Shown: piece after piece, positions 15,536-21,951 of the stretch | Layout of the letters: the number at the start of each line of letters is the position of its first letter | How positions within the stretch are numbered: the first letter of the stretch is position 1 | Source: Streptomyces sp. ICC1 | GTDB lineage: Bacteria > Actinomycetota > Actinomycetes > Streptomycetales > Streptomycetaceae | Length of the DNA: 21,951 bases | NCBI RefSeq assembly: GCF_003287935.1 | Contig: NZ_CP030287.1 | Location: 8,281,386 to 8,303,336, forward strand | Reading direction: 5' to 3' | Notes under the pieces: generated by a model | Database searches by the model: none | What the model was told of the DNA's origin: nothing | What the model saw: the letters and a program-made list of their open reading frames with translations, nothing else | Made by a program: the position numbers and the translations under genes

Positions 15536-16501
15536 ATGACCCAGCACCTCGCCGACGCACTCCCCACCTCCACCGGCACCCTGCCCGGCTGGTGGAGAGA
15601 AGCGGTGATCTACCAGGTCTATCCGCGCAGCTTCGCCGACTCCAACGGGGACGGCATGGGGGACCTCGAAGGCATCCGCAGCCGCCTGCCCTACCTCAAG
15701 GAACTCGGCGTCGACGCCGTGTGGCTCAGCCCCTTCTACGCCTCCCCGCAGGCCGACGCCGGCTACGACGTCGCCGACTACCGGGCCATCGACCCGATGT
15801 TCGGCACCCTGCACGACGCCGACGCCGTGATCCGCGAAGCCCACGCGCTGGACCTGCGGATCATCGTCGACCTCGTCCCCAACCACTGCTCCGACCAGCA
15901 CGAATGGTTCAAGCAGGCGCTCCGCGAGGGCCCGGGGTCCCCGCTGCGCGAACGCTTCCACTTCCGGCCCGGAGCGGGCGAGGACGGCACCGAGCCGCCC
16001 AACGACTGGGAGTCGATCTTCGGCGGGCCGGCCTGGACCCGGGTCGCCGACGGGGAGTGGTACCTGCACCTCTTCGCCCCCGAACAGCCCGACTTCAACT
16101 GGGAACACCCCGCCGTCCAGGACGAGTTCCGCTCGATCCTGCGGTTCTGGCTCGACCTCGGCGTCGACGGCTTCCGCATCGACGTGGCCCACGGCCTGGT
16201 CAAGGCCCCCGGCCTGCCCGACCTCGGCCGCGGCGGACAGCTCAAGCTGCTCGGCAACCAGGTGCTGCCCTTCTTCGACCAGGACGGCGTCCACGAGATC
16301 TACCGCTCCTGGCGCACCGTGCTCGACGAGTACGCGGGCGACCGCATCGGCGTCGCCGAGGCGTGGACGCCCAGCGCCGAGCGCACGGCCATGTACCTGC
16401 GCTCCGACGAGCTGCACCAGGCCTTCAACTTCCACTACCTGAACACCGGATGGGACGCGCGGGCACTGCGCGCCACCATCGACGACTCGCTGGACGCGAT
16501 G
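15536..16501 (+). pseudogene. Second GH13 alpha-glucosidase, N-terminal part only
   Basis: Paralogue of the GH13 gene at 11058-12026 and the expected last gene of the mal operon, starting 53 bp after malG with AAGGA before the ATG. It would hydrolyse imported alpha-glucosides in the cytoplasm. It contains WWREAVIYQVYPRSFADSNG, region I DLVPNH, region II DGFRIDVAH (nucleophile D216) and IGVAEAW (acid/base E275). Recognisable sequence stops after TIDDSLDAM (residue 322). Beyond it the DNA is the reverse complement of a secreted-protein gene, and the frame stays open only by chance. Region IV with its catalytic Asp is absent, so a product from this sequence should be inactive. Confidence 0.87.
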
Positions 16502-17521
16502 CGCCGTGGGGGCGGTGGGCGTGGGCGCGGTGGCCGGGCTGAGCTGGAACTTGCCCTCGGCGCCCGCGAAGCCGTAGGTGTTGCCCTCGGCCAGGCCGAT
16601 CTCGGTCTGCAGGTTGATGTCGATGGTCTTCTTGACCTGGGTCCACTCGCCGAGCCGGGCGCGCAGGTGCACGACGCGCTCGCCGGAGGCCGCGCTGAAG
16701 CCCTTCGGGATCTGCGGCAGGTTGAAGGTGTGCTCGTCGCCCGGCGTGCCCAGGTTCTCCCACTTGCCGTCGACCAGGGCTTCCAGCTGGAGTTCGGTCT
16801 TGACGCCGTCGAAGCCGTTCTTCACCCAGGTGTTGAGCGCCGTGCCGAACTCGCCGTCTCCGGTGAGGCGGTAGGTCAGGTCCATCTCCCGGCACTGGGG
16901 CCCGGCGATGTCCTTGCAGGCACCGATGTTCTTGTAGGAGGACTCCAGCTTCCCGGTCTTGGTCTCCGGGCCCGTCTTGAAGGTCAGGGAGCCCTCGCCG
17001 CCCTCGGCGATCTCGTTGGCGTAGGAGGAGGCGCGCAGCTTGAAGTCGCCGTTGGTGGTCGGGTAGCTCGCGCCGAGGCCGATGGTGACCTTCCAGGTCA
17101 TCTTCGCGCCGGCCGCGATCTCGAAGCCCTCGCCGCCGTTCTTGCCGGCCGGGTGGAAGTGGCCCTGCCACTCGCCGTCCTGCTGCCGGATCTTGTACTC
17201 CGTCGCCGGGGCGTTGACCGCTTCGACCTTGTAGACGACGTCGTTCTGCTGGAGGGGGCTGGCGCCGGTCGGGTCGAGGAGCATCCAGGGGTGGTAGGAG
17301 GAGGTCTTGTCCGTCGTGTTGGCGACCGTCAGCTCGAAGGTCTCCGTCGCGCCGCCCCGGGTCAGCGGGCCGCTGGGGACCGGGGCGCTCATCGTGGTCT
17401 TCAGCGCCTTGGGGTTGCCTTCGGCGGCGTGGGCCGTGGCGGGGATCAGGGCGGTGCCGGCGATGGCGGCGACGACGGTGGCGGCGGAGGCGGCGCGGAG
17501 GGCGATGGTGCGAGCGGACAT
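16502..17521 (-). CDS. Secreted, possibly wall-anchored protein, C-terminus lost at a junction
   Basis: The first 32 residues are a Sec signal peptide (MSARTIALRA, a hydrophobic core, then PATAHA with cleavage before AEGNPK). The mature part looks like beta-rich extracellular domains (TRGGATETFELTVANTTDKT, YHPWMLLDPTGASP, YRLTGDGEFGTALNTWVKNG) with a Cys pair in GACKDIAGPQCRE that may form a disulfide. After GKFQLSPATAPTPTAPT, a Pro/Thr linker typical just before a sortase or membrane anchor, the sequence runs into antisense GH13. The real gene very likely continued with that linker and an anchor. The ATG at 17521 has a GGGGGAG site 7 bases upstream. I do not recognise a named family. Confidence 0.8.
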
Positions 17522-17814
17522 GGTGGACTCCCCCAGGAATCATCAAGAGCTAAAGGCAGTGGCGGCCGAGTGGCCGAGAGGCAGAGCAGAGGTGGAGCGG
17601 CCGAGCGAGGTGGCCGGCGGTTCGACGCCGGTCCGGTGGAGCTTGGTTCTCGCCGGCGGCCCGGTTACTTTCCCCCGGTCGCTGCTGCGATGAACTGATC
17701 TTCACACAGGCCACATCTCCAATCCGTCGTCGGAATGTCACCGCCGTGCAACAGGCCCCTGAGAGCGTCACGCACCGTCTGACCTGCGGAGATAGCGGAA
17801 TGATCGCGCCCTGT
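17522..17814 (-). promoter_or_regulatory. Leader/promoter region of the secreted-protein gene
   Basis: This 293-bp gap separates the DUF4291 gene from the secreted-protein gene, both on the minus strand. It must hold the promoter of the latter. It contains a hairpin (CCGGCG at 17614-17619 with CGCCGG at 17626-17631, loop GTTCGA) and a purine-rich stretch with repeated GGCCGAG. I found no convincing -35/-10 pair and no match to a riboswitch I know. Confidence 0.4.
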
Positions 17815-18411
17815 TTAGTCCCGTGCGATCAAGTGCTCCAGCGGCCCCGCCGGATACGGGGTCTCCACCGGGAGGAGGGCGCGTGCCGCCTCCGGATCAC
17901 CGGCGCGGAGCAGCCCGTGGATCTCCCGGGCCAGCGCGGTCACATCGCGGATCGAGACCGTCCACTCGTCGGCGTACGCCCGCGAGGCCGGTCCGGACAG
18001 CCCCAGTTGGAGCGATCGGTACGGCAGCGGGTTCAGGTGCAGGTCGCGCTCCGGGTCCCACTGGATGCGGGCGGCGGAGGTCCGCAGCGCCTCCTTCCAG
18101 GCCGCCTGGTCGCGGTGCACGGCCGGGACGTAGTGGGAGAGGCAGGCGTCGCGCAGCGCCCGGTCGAAGCCGGCGCGGGTGATCTCGACGGCCAGGACGG
18201 TCTCCTGGTCGGCCTTGGCGGCCCAGCCGCAGCGGTACATCATCCACAGGAACGACGGCTTGACCCACGTCATCCGCTCCCGCTTCCACTCGGGCGGGAA
18301 GCGGCCGTCCCGGGCGGCGGGCAGCCCCAACCGGGGACCGTACGCCTGGTACACGGTGAGGGTGTCGGCCGTGTGGGAGGCCCGGATCTGGTGCCGGGGG
18401 ATGTCTGACAT
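17815..18411 (-). CDS. DUF4291 domain-containing protein (198 aa)
   Basis: The whole protein is one DUF4291 domain. It has IRASHTADTLTVYQAYGPRL near the start, then GRFPPEWKRERMTWVKPSFL and WMMYRCGWAAKADQE, which are the most conserved blocks of the family. The length is typical. No enzymatic role is established that I know of. It has no signal peptide or membrane segment, so it is cytoplasmic. It ends in TAA at 17815. It lies 129 bp downstream of the Helicase_C_3 gene on the same strand, across a hairpin and a tandem repeat, so it is probably a separate transcription unit. Confidence 0.92.
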   Translation of the reverse strand: MSDIPRHQIRASHTADTLTVYQAYGPRLGLPAARDGRFPPEWKRERMTWVKPSFLWMMYRCGWAAKADQETVLAVEITRAGFDRALRDACLSHYVPAVHRDQAAWKEALRTSAARIQWDPERDLHLNPLPYRSLQLGLSGPASRAYADEWTVSIRDVTALAREIHGLLRAGDPEAARALLPVETPYPAGPLEHLIARD

Positions 18412-18430
18412 GGCTCCAGGGTGCGGACCC

Positions 18431-18446
18431 GGCCCCCTCCGGGGCC
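18431..18446 (-). terminator. Short GC hairpin downstream of the Helicase_C_3/WYL gene
   Basis: GGCCCC and GGGGCC form a 6-bp stem around CTCC. It lies about 95 bp past the stop codon of the minus-strand gene and just upstream of the DUF4291 start. It could end the upstream transcript, but short GC hairpins are common in this genome. Confidence 0.35.
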
Positions 18447-18466
18447 AGGGATTTTCCCCGGCCCCC

Positions 18467-18556
18467 GGCCGGACCTGGTCCTGCGGCCGGACCCGCTCCT
18501 GCGGCTGGACCCGCTCCTGCGGCCGGACCCGCTCCTGCGGCTAGACCTGGTCCTCC
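18467..18556. repeat. Five-copy 18-bp tandem repeat
   Basis: Five consecutive units of GGCCGGACCCGCTCCTGC-type sequence. Units 2 and 4 are identical, unit 3 differs by one base, and units 1 and 5 carry ACCTGGTCCT variants. The last unit contains the stop codon (18541-18543) and final codons of the Helicase_C_3/WYL gene, so the array probably grew by duplication of that gene's 3' end into the spacer. Confidence 0.88.
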
Positions 18557-20979
18557 GCCAGTTCCGCGACGCCCGTGATCCGGTGCAGCGCGTACGTCCG
18601 CACCTCGTCCGCCGTGTGGTCGTAGCCGGTGACGAAGCCGCCCTCCACCCGCACCGGGGCGATGACGCGCTGGCTGGCCGCCCCGTCGGCGTTGACGTAG
18701 CCGATCCACACCGCCGACCCGGTCATCGCGGCCGCCTGCACCGTCGCCAGGGTCTCCGCCGCGCTGGTGCGCGGGAGTTCGCCCGGGACACCGGTCCCGC
18801 CGGAGGCGGAGGAGGCCGGCTCCTTGCGGACCGCCGTCGCCGCCATGTCGCCCGCGCGGATGGCCCGTACGGCCGCCCCCAGCAGCGTCGCGTCCGGCAC
18901 CGGAGGCCCGTCCGGCACCGGGACGGGTGCCGAGCGCGCGGGCGTGCGGTGCGCGTCGGCCCGCGCGAGGAGGACGTCACCGGTACGGGACTCCGCCGCC
19001 GGGGCGTACCCCATGGCCCGCAACCCGTCGAGCAGCGCGGTCGGTTCGGCCTGCGCGGCCAGCACCGTGGGCGCCAGCCGGCGCAGGCCCAGGCCCGAAG
19101 AGCGCTTGTCGGCCAGGATCTCGTTCAGCATGCCGTCGTCGTCGCAGCGCACGTACGAGGAGGCCGCGCCGACCCGCAGGTGCCCGTGGCGCCGGGCCAC
19201 GTCGTCGATCAGGTACGACAGCGGTTGCGGTACCGGGGTGCGGCTGTGCTCGGTGAGGAACGCCTGCAGGTCGACGGCGGTGTGGCCGGCGTCCAGGGCG
19301 CGGCGCACCGACCCGGGCGTGAACCGGTACACCGTGGCGCCGCCCTTGGACTCCACGTCGGCGAGCACGGCCAGCACCTCGGCGAGCGGCCGGCGCAGCG
19401 GTCCCGGGGCCACCGCCGTCAGGTCGGCCTGGAGCAGTACGTGGTCCACCGGCTCGGGCAGCAGCGGCGCGAGCAGCGGCGCCGGGTCGCGGCCCTCCAG
19501 CAGGGCGCGGCCGGGCGCGGAGAGCGCGCCCCGGCCGGTGACGCCGAGGATCTCGGCCTCGGTCAGCGTCCAGTGCGCGAGGCGGGCGCGCAGCTCGCTC
19601 GTACCGCGTACCGGGCGCTCCCACGCGAGGCGGGCGAGGAGCGCCGCCGGGTCCGGGGAGCCGCCCTCGGGCAGGTCGGCGAGCAGGCGCAGGATGCGGC
19701 GGCGCACCTCGGGGGCGGCCGAGCGGTCCAGCTCCGGGCCGAGCACCGACAGGGTGCGGCCCTTCGTGTCCTGTTCGCCGACCAGGCCGGCCGTCCGCGT
19801 GGCGGCCAGCCAAGCGGCCGCCAGCACCGGCCAGCGCTCGGCGGGCGGCAGTTCGCACCAGCCGTCGAAGGCGGGGGTCGGCGCGTACCGCTCGTCCGCC
19901 TCGCCGTCACTGGCCAGCAGGCCCGCCGCGTAGGCCAGTTCGATCCAGAACGCCGCCGAGGGCTCGTTGGTGTCCAGCGAGGCCGCGGCCCGCTTCAGGT
20001 CCCGTACGGAGAGCCCGCCCGCCCGGAGCACGGCCGGACCGGTGTGCTCCCAGGACTTCACCAGCTCCTCGACCGTCGACAGCGCGGCCAGCGCCTGGCC
20101 GGCCGCGTTCGCGTCCACAAGCTGTGGACGGTGCTCGCGGCGCGCGGGAACGGCCGGGGCCAGCGGCTCCGTCACCCGGTGCGCGAGCCCGCCGCGCAGG
20201 TGCAGCGCCACCTCGCGCGGCAGCAGTACCGTCCGCGCCGACGCGGGCAGCAGCAGGCCCCGGTCGCGCAGCCAGCGCACCGGAGGAGCCGGATGGGGGG
20301 TGACCTCCCCGTACGGCGGCCCCCACACGAGCCGCCCGAGCACCTGGTGGGCCTCGGCCGGAGCCTCGTCGAGCAGCGCCGACATCCGGACGGGGTCCGT
20401 GAACAGGCCCGTCAGGGCGGTCACCGCGGAGACCGGGTCGTGGGTCGCGGGCAGCCCGACGGCCGCCACGATCTCCTGGATCCGGGTCGGGGACATGCCG
20501 GCGGTGGCCTCGGCGACGGTCGGGCCGAGCCCGGTGGGGGAGGGCCGGGACGCGGCGGGCGCCAGCAGCTCGCGGGCGGTGCGCACCAGGCGCAGCCGCT
20601 GCTCGTCGCCCCATACGAGGGCCTGCTCGCGCAGGGTCGCGAGCGCGCGGGGCAGCTCGGCGCGGGCCCCGTTGTCCGCGGCGGACGTGGTCCCGGTGTC
20701 GCCGGTGAGCAGCGACTCCAGCACGGCGTACGGGCAGGGCTCCGGGGCCACCGCGAGGGCTTCGGCGCTCTGCAGGGCGAACCGGTCGAGGCGGTCCAGC
20801 GCGCGCACCACGGAGGCCCGGGTCCCGGCCCGCGTCGCCAGCTGCGTGACGTCCCCCGGCACCGGGTTCAAAAGGTCCGGGCGGGCGTGCAGGAGGGCGG
20901 CGAGTCCCGCGTCGTCACGGGAGCGCAGCGCTTCGGCGAGGGAGCGCGGAGCGCTTCCCGCGGTGCTCGGGTCAGGCAC
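18541..20979 (-). CDS. Helicase_C_3 domain protein with C-terminal WYL-like domain (812 aa)
   Basis: A large cytoplasmic protein with no Walker motifs, so it is not itself a helicase. Residues about 510-660 (DHVLLQADLTAVAPGPLRRP, then RYEPE-free helices and SYLIDDVARRHGHLRVGAAS) match the 'helicase conserved C-terminal' domain found next to XPB/Ssl2-type helicases in actinomycetes. The final 75 residues (AVWIGYVNADGAASQRVIAP, VRVEGGFVTGYDH, VRTYALHRITGVAEL) look like a WYL ligand-sensing domain. The N-terminal half is helical and Ala/Leu-rich. The GTG at 20979 follows AGGAGG with an 8-base spacer. A role in DNA repair or in sensing DNA-damage products is an inference from domain associations. 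It is divergent from the HAAS-type membrane gene. Confidence 0.85.
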   Translation of the reverse strand: MPDPSTAGSAPRSLAEALRSRDDAGLAALLHARPDLLNPVPGDVTQLATRAGTRASVVRALDRLDRFALQSAEALAVAPEPCPYAVLESLLTGDTGTTSAADNGARAELPRALATLREQALVWGDEQRLRLVRTARELLAPAASRPSPTGLGPTVAEATAGMSPTRIQEIVAAVGLPATHDPVSAVTALTGLFTDPVRMSALLDEAPAEAHQVLGRLVWGPPYGEVTPHPAPPVRWLRDRGLLLPASARTVLLPREVALHLRGGLAHRVTEPLAPAVPARREHRPQLVDANAAGQALAALSTVEELVKSWEHTGPAVLRAGGLSVRDLKRAAASLDTNEPSAAFWIELAYAAGLLASDGEADERYAPTPAFDGWCELPPAERWPVLAAAWLAATRTAGLVGEQDTKGRTLSVLGPELDRSAAPEVRRRILRLLADLPEGGSPDPAALLARLAWERPVRGTSELRARLAHWTLTEAEILGVTGRGALSAPGRALLEGRDPAPLLAPLLPEPVDHVLLQADLTAVAPGPLRRPLAEVLAVLADVESKGGATVYRFTPGSVRRALDAGHTAVDLQAFLTEHSRTPVPQPLSYLIDDVARRHGHLRVGAASSYVRCDDDGMLNEILADKRSSGLGLRRLAPTVLAAQAEPTALLDGLRAMGYAPAAESRTGDVLLARADAHRTPARSAPVPVPDGPPVPDATLLGAAVRAIRAGDMAATAVRKEPASSASGGTGVPGELPRTSAAETLATVQAAAMTGSAVWIGYVNADGAASQRVIAPVRVEGGFVTGYDHTADEVRTYALHRITGVAELAEDQV

Positions 20980-21113
20980 GGTCGTCGCCTCCTGGTCGCG
21001 TCGGCCGGTCAGTCGGCCGGTCCCCATCCGGCCAACGGTATCCGCTGTGCCCTCGGCAGCTCCACGGGCGCACGCGCTACCTTCGCAACAGGCGGGACGG
21101 GAGGAGCCGGGGC
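20980..21113. promoter_or_regulatory. Divergent promoter region
   Basis: This 134-bp gap separates the divergent Helicase_C_3/WYL and HAAS-type genes and contains both ribosome binding sites (AGGAGG for the left gene, GGGAGGAG for the right). Both promoters must overlap here. I could not identify clear -35/-10 boxes or a palindromic operator. Confidence 0.45.
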
Positions 21114-21950
21114 GTGGGCATCGAGAGCGACCATCTGGTCTACGAATATCTGAGCCGGGTAGGGGACTTGGCGCAGCGGCGCCAGCTGTCGTCGGGGGAC
21201 CGGATGCGGCTGGTGTCGGGGTTGCGGGACGAGATCGACCGGCGGCGGGCGCGGTACGAGCCGGAGACGCCGGCGGCGGTGCGGCGCATCCTGGAGCGGA
21301 TCGGCACGCCGGAGGAGGTCGTCGGCACGATGTCGGCGGCGGGCCCGCCGGACCCCGGGCAGGCGCCGCCGGCCGTGCCGGTGCAGCGCGGGGCCGCGCC
21401 GCCGCACCTGGCCGGGCTCGACGAGCTCGGCAAGGGTGAGGTGATGGAGCCCGACTGGTGGCGGGTCGCGCCGGAGTCCTCGGTCGAGGGGTTCGCGGGC
21501 GGGATCGAGATCCCGGAGCTGTTCAAGCGGCCGGCGACGAAGGAGCCCGCCGGGGACGCGGACGCGGACGCGGACCAGCAGGACGGCCCGGGCGGTCCGG
21601 AGGCACCGGCGGGGCCGCCGACCCTCCTGCGGTTCCTGAAGGAGCGGCGGCGGGCGAGGGCGGAAGCGAAGGCCGAGGCGAAGGCCGCCGACGAGGCCGC
21701 CGGGAAGGCTCCGGCCGGGCCGCGGCCGAAGCCGCACGCGTTCCTGCTGCTCGCCGCCGTCGCGCTGGTCGCCGGCGCGGTCTCCGGCCAGTGGCTGCTG
21801 CTCGCCGGGGGCTGGCTGCTCGCGTACGCCTCGCGGGTGCTGGGTCCCGCGGAGCGCAAGTGGGTCGTCTTCGGGCTGCCGGGGGCGGTGTTCGCCGCAG
21901 CGGTGGTGTGGCTGTGGGGCCGGCAGGACGGGCGCTGGGGTTTTTTTTTT
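21114..21950 (+). CDS. HAAS-domain-like membrane protein, truncated at the window end
   Basis: GTG at 21114 follows GGGAGGAG at a 7-base distance, and the frame stays open to the end (279 codons). The N-terminal 65 residues (VYEYLSRVGDLAQRRQLSSG, then RMRLVSGLRDEIDRRR and RILERIGTPEEVVG) form the helical pattern of HAAS/DUF1700-type domains, which typically sit beside membrane segments and pair with PadR regulators. A Pro/Ala/Asp linker includes a short GAD repeat (GDADADAD) and a Lys/Ala/Glu-rich helix. Then come hydrophobic segments (HAFLLLAAVALVAGAVSG, QWLLLAGGWLLAYAS, VVFGLPGAVFAAAVVWLWG), about three membrane helices. The last codons are replaced by a T run, so the C-terminus is missing. 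Function not established. Confidence 0.75.
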   Translation, partial: MGIESDHLVYEYLSRVGDLAQRRQLSSGDRMRLVSGLRDEIDRRRARYEPETPAAVRRILERIGTPEEVVGTMSAAGPPDPGQAPPAVPVQRGAAPPHLAGLDELGKGEVMEPDWWRVAPESSVEGFAGGIEIPELFKRPATKEPAGDADADADQQDGPGGPEAPAGPPTLLRFLKERRRARAEAKAEAKAADEAAGKAPAGPRPKPHAFLLLAAVALVAGAVSGQWLLLAGGWLLAYASRVLGPAERKWVVFGLPGAVFAAAVVWLWGRQDGRWGFFF

Positions 21951-21951
21951 G
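21941..21951. other. Terminal T homopolymer, likely artefact
   Basis: Ten T residues and one G close the window straight after GCTGGGG inside an open coding frame. In this GC-rich background such a run is improbable, and it encodes Phe-Phe-Phe after a charged loop. I read it as a sequencing or assembly artefact at the contig edge. Confidence 0.7.

Noticed and set aside
17556..17640. tRNA-like stretch with GTGGCCGAGAGG and GGTTCGAC
   Set aside because: It resembles D- and T-arm consensus, but the hairpin is 6 bp with a 6-base loop, the canonical 5-7-5 T arm does not pair, and no acceptor or anticodon stem forms.
14972..17698. A 908-codon frame making GH13 continue into a longer novel protein
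   Set aside because: After codon 322 the translation is Gly/Arg/Val-rich antisense of the secreted-protein gene, so the extension is accidental.
18467..18556. Tandem 18-bp units as a CRISPR array
   Set aside because: The units are directly adjacent with no spacers and are too short; no cas genes are present.

Overview
The window looks like a piece of a Streptomyces (or close actinomycete) genome. GC is very high, third codon positions are nearly all G or C, GTG starts preceded by GGAGG are common, and several proteins are Streptomyces-type: a DnaE with a PHP domain, an ABC maltose importer without its own ATPase, and DUF4192 and DUF4291 proteins. It is not one clean stretch of chromosome. 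The first 19 bases match the Nextera mosaic-end adapter at 17 of 19 positions, the last bases are a T homopolymer, and at least three internal points join unrelated genes inside their coding sequences.

Layout. (1) 1-5120: C-terminal fragment of an unidentified protein, a hairpin terminator, a conserved unknown protein (minus), a RecQ helicase with a phosphoribosyltransferase-like tail (minus), and a divergent DUF4192 protein (plus). (2) 5121-5521: a degenerate 12-bp tandem repeat and a roughly 60-residue scrap of an MFS drug/H+ antiporter, bounded by apparent junctions. (3) 5522-10826: a NYN-domain protein missing its natural C-terminus (minus), a 54-residue basic protein (plus), a 40-nt perfect palindrome, and complete dnaE (minus). 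(4) 10862-16501: a scrap of another gene, then a maltose/alpha-glucoside locus: a truncated GH13 alpha-glucosidase (minus), a divergent control region with LacI-type half-sites, malE-malF-malG (plus), and a second GH13 paralogue, also truncated (plus). (5) 16502-21951: a secreted protein truncated at its C-terminus (minus), a DUF4291 protein (minus), an 18-bp tandem repeat, a Helicase_C_3/WYL protein (minus), and a divergent HAAS-type membrane protein that runs off the end (plus).

The functional core is the importer. MalE is a lipoprotein that captures maltose or maltodextrin, and MalF and MalG form the channel. Energy probably comes from a shared ATPase encoded elsewhere (MsiK in Streptomyces), and the GH13 enzymes would cleave the imported sugar. 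The two GH13 copies are divergent, flank the importer, and both stop at the same homologous position, just before conserved region IV. A collapsed repeat in the assembly explains this best.

I see no CRISPR array, no transposase, no convincing tRNA or rRNA, and no defence or biosynthetic system. The most unusual signals are the chimeric joins, the paired GH13 organisation, and inverted-repeat regulatory elements in two divergent promoter regions.
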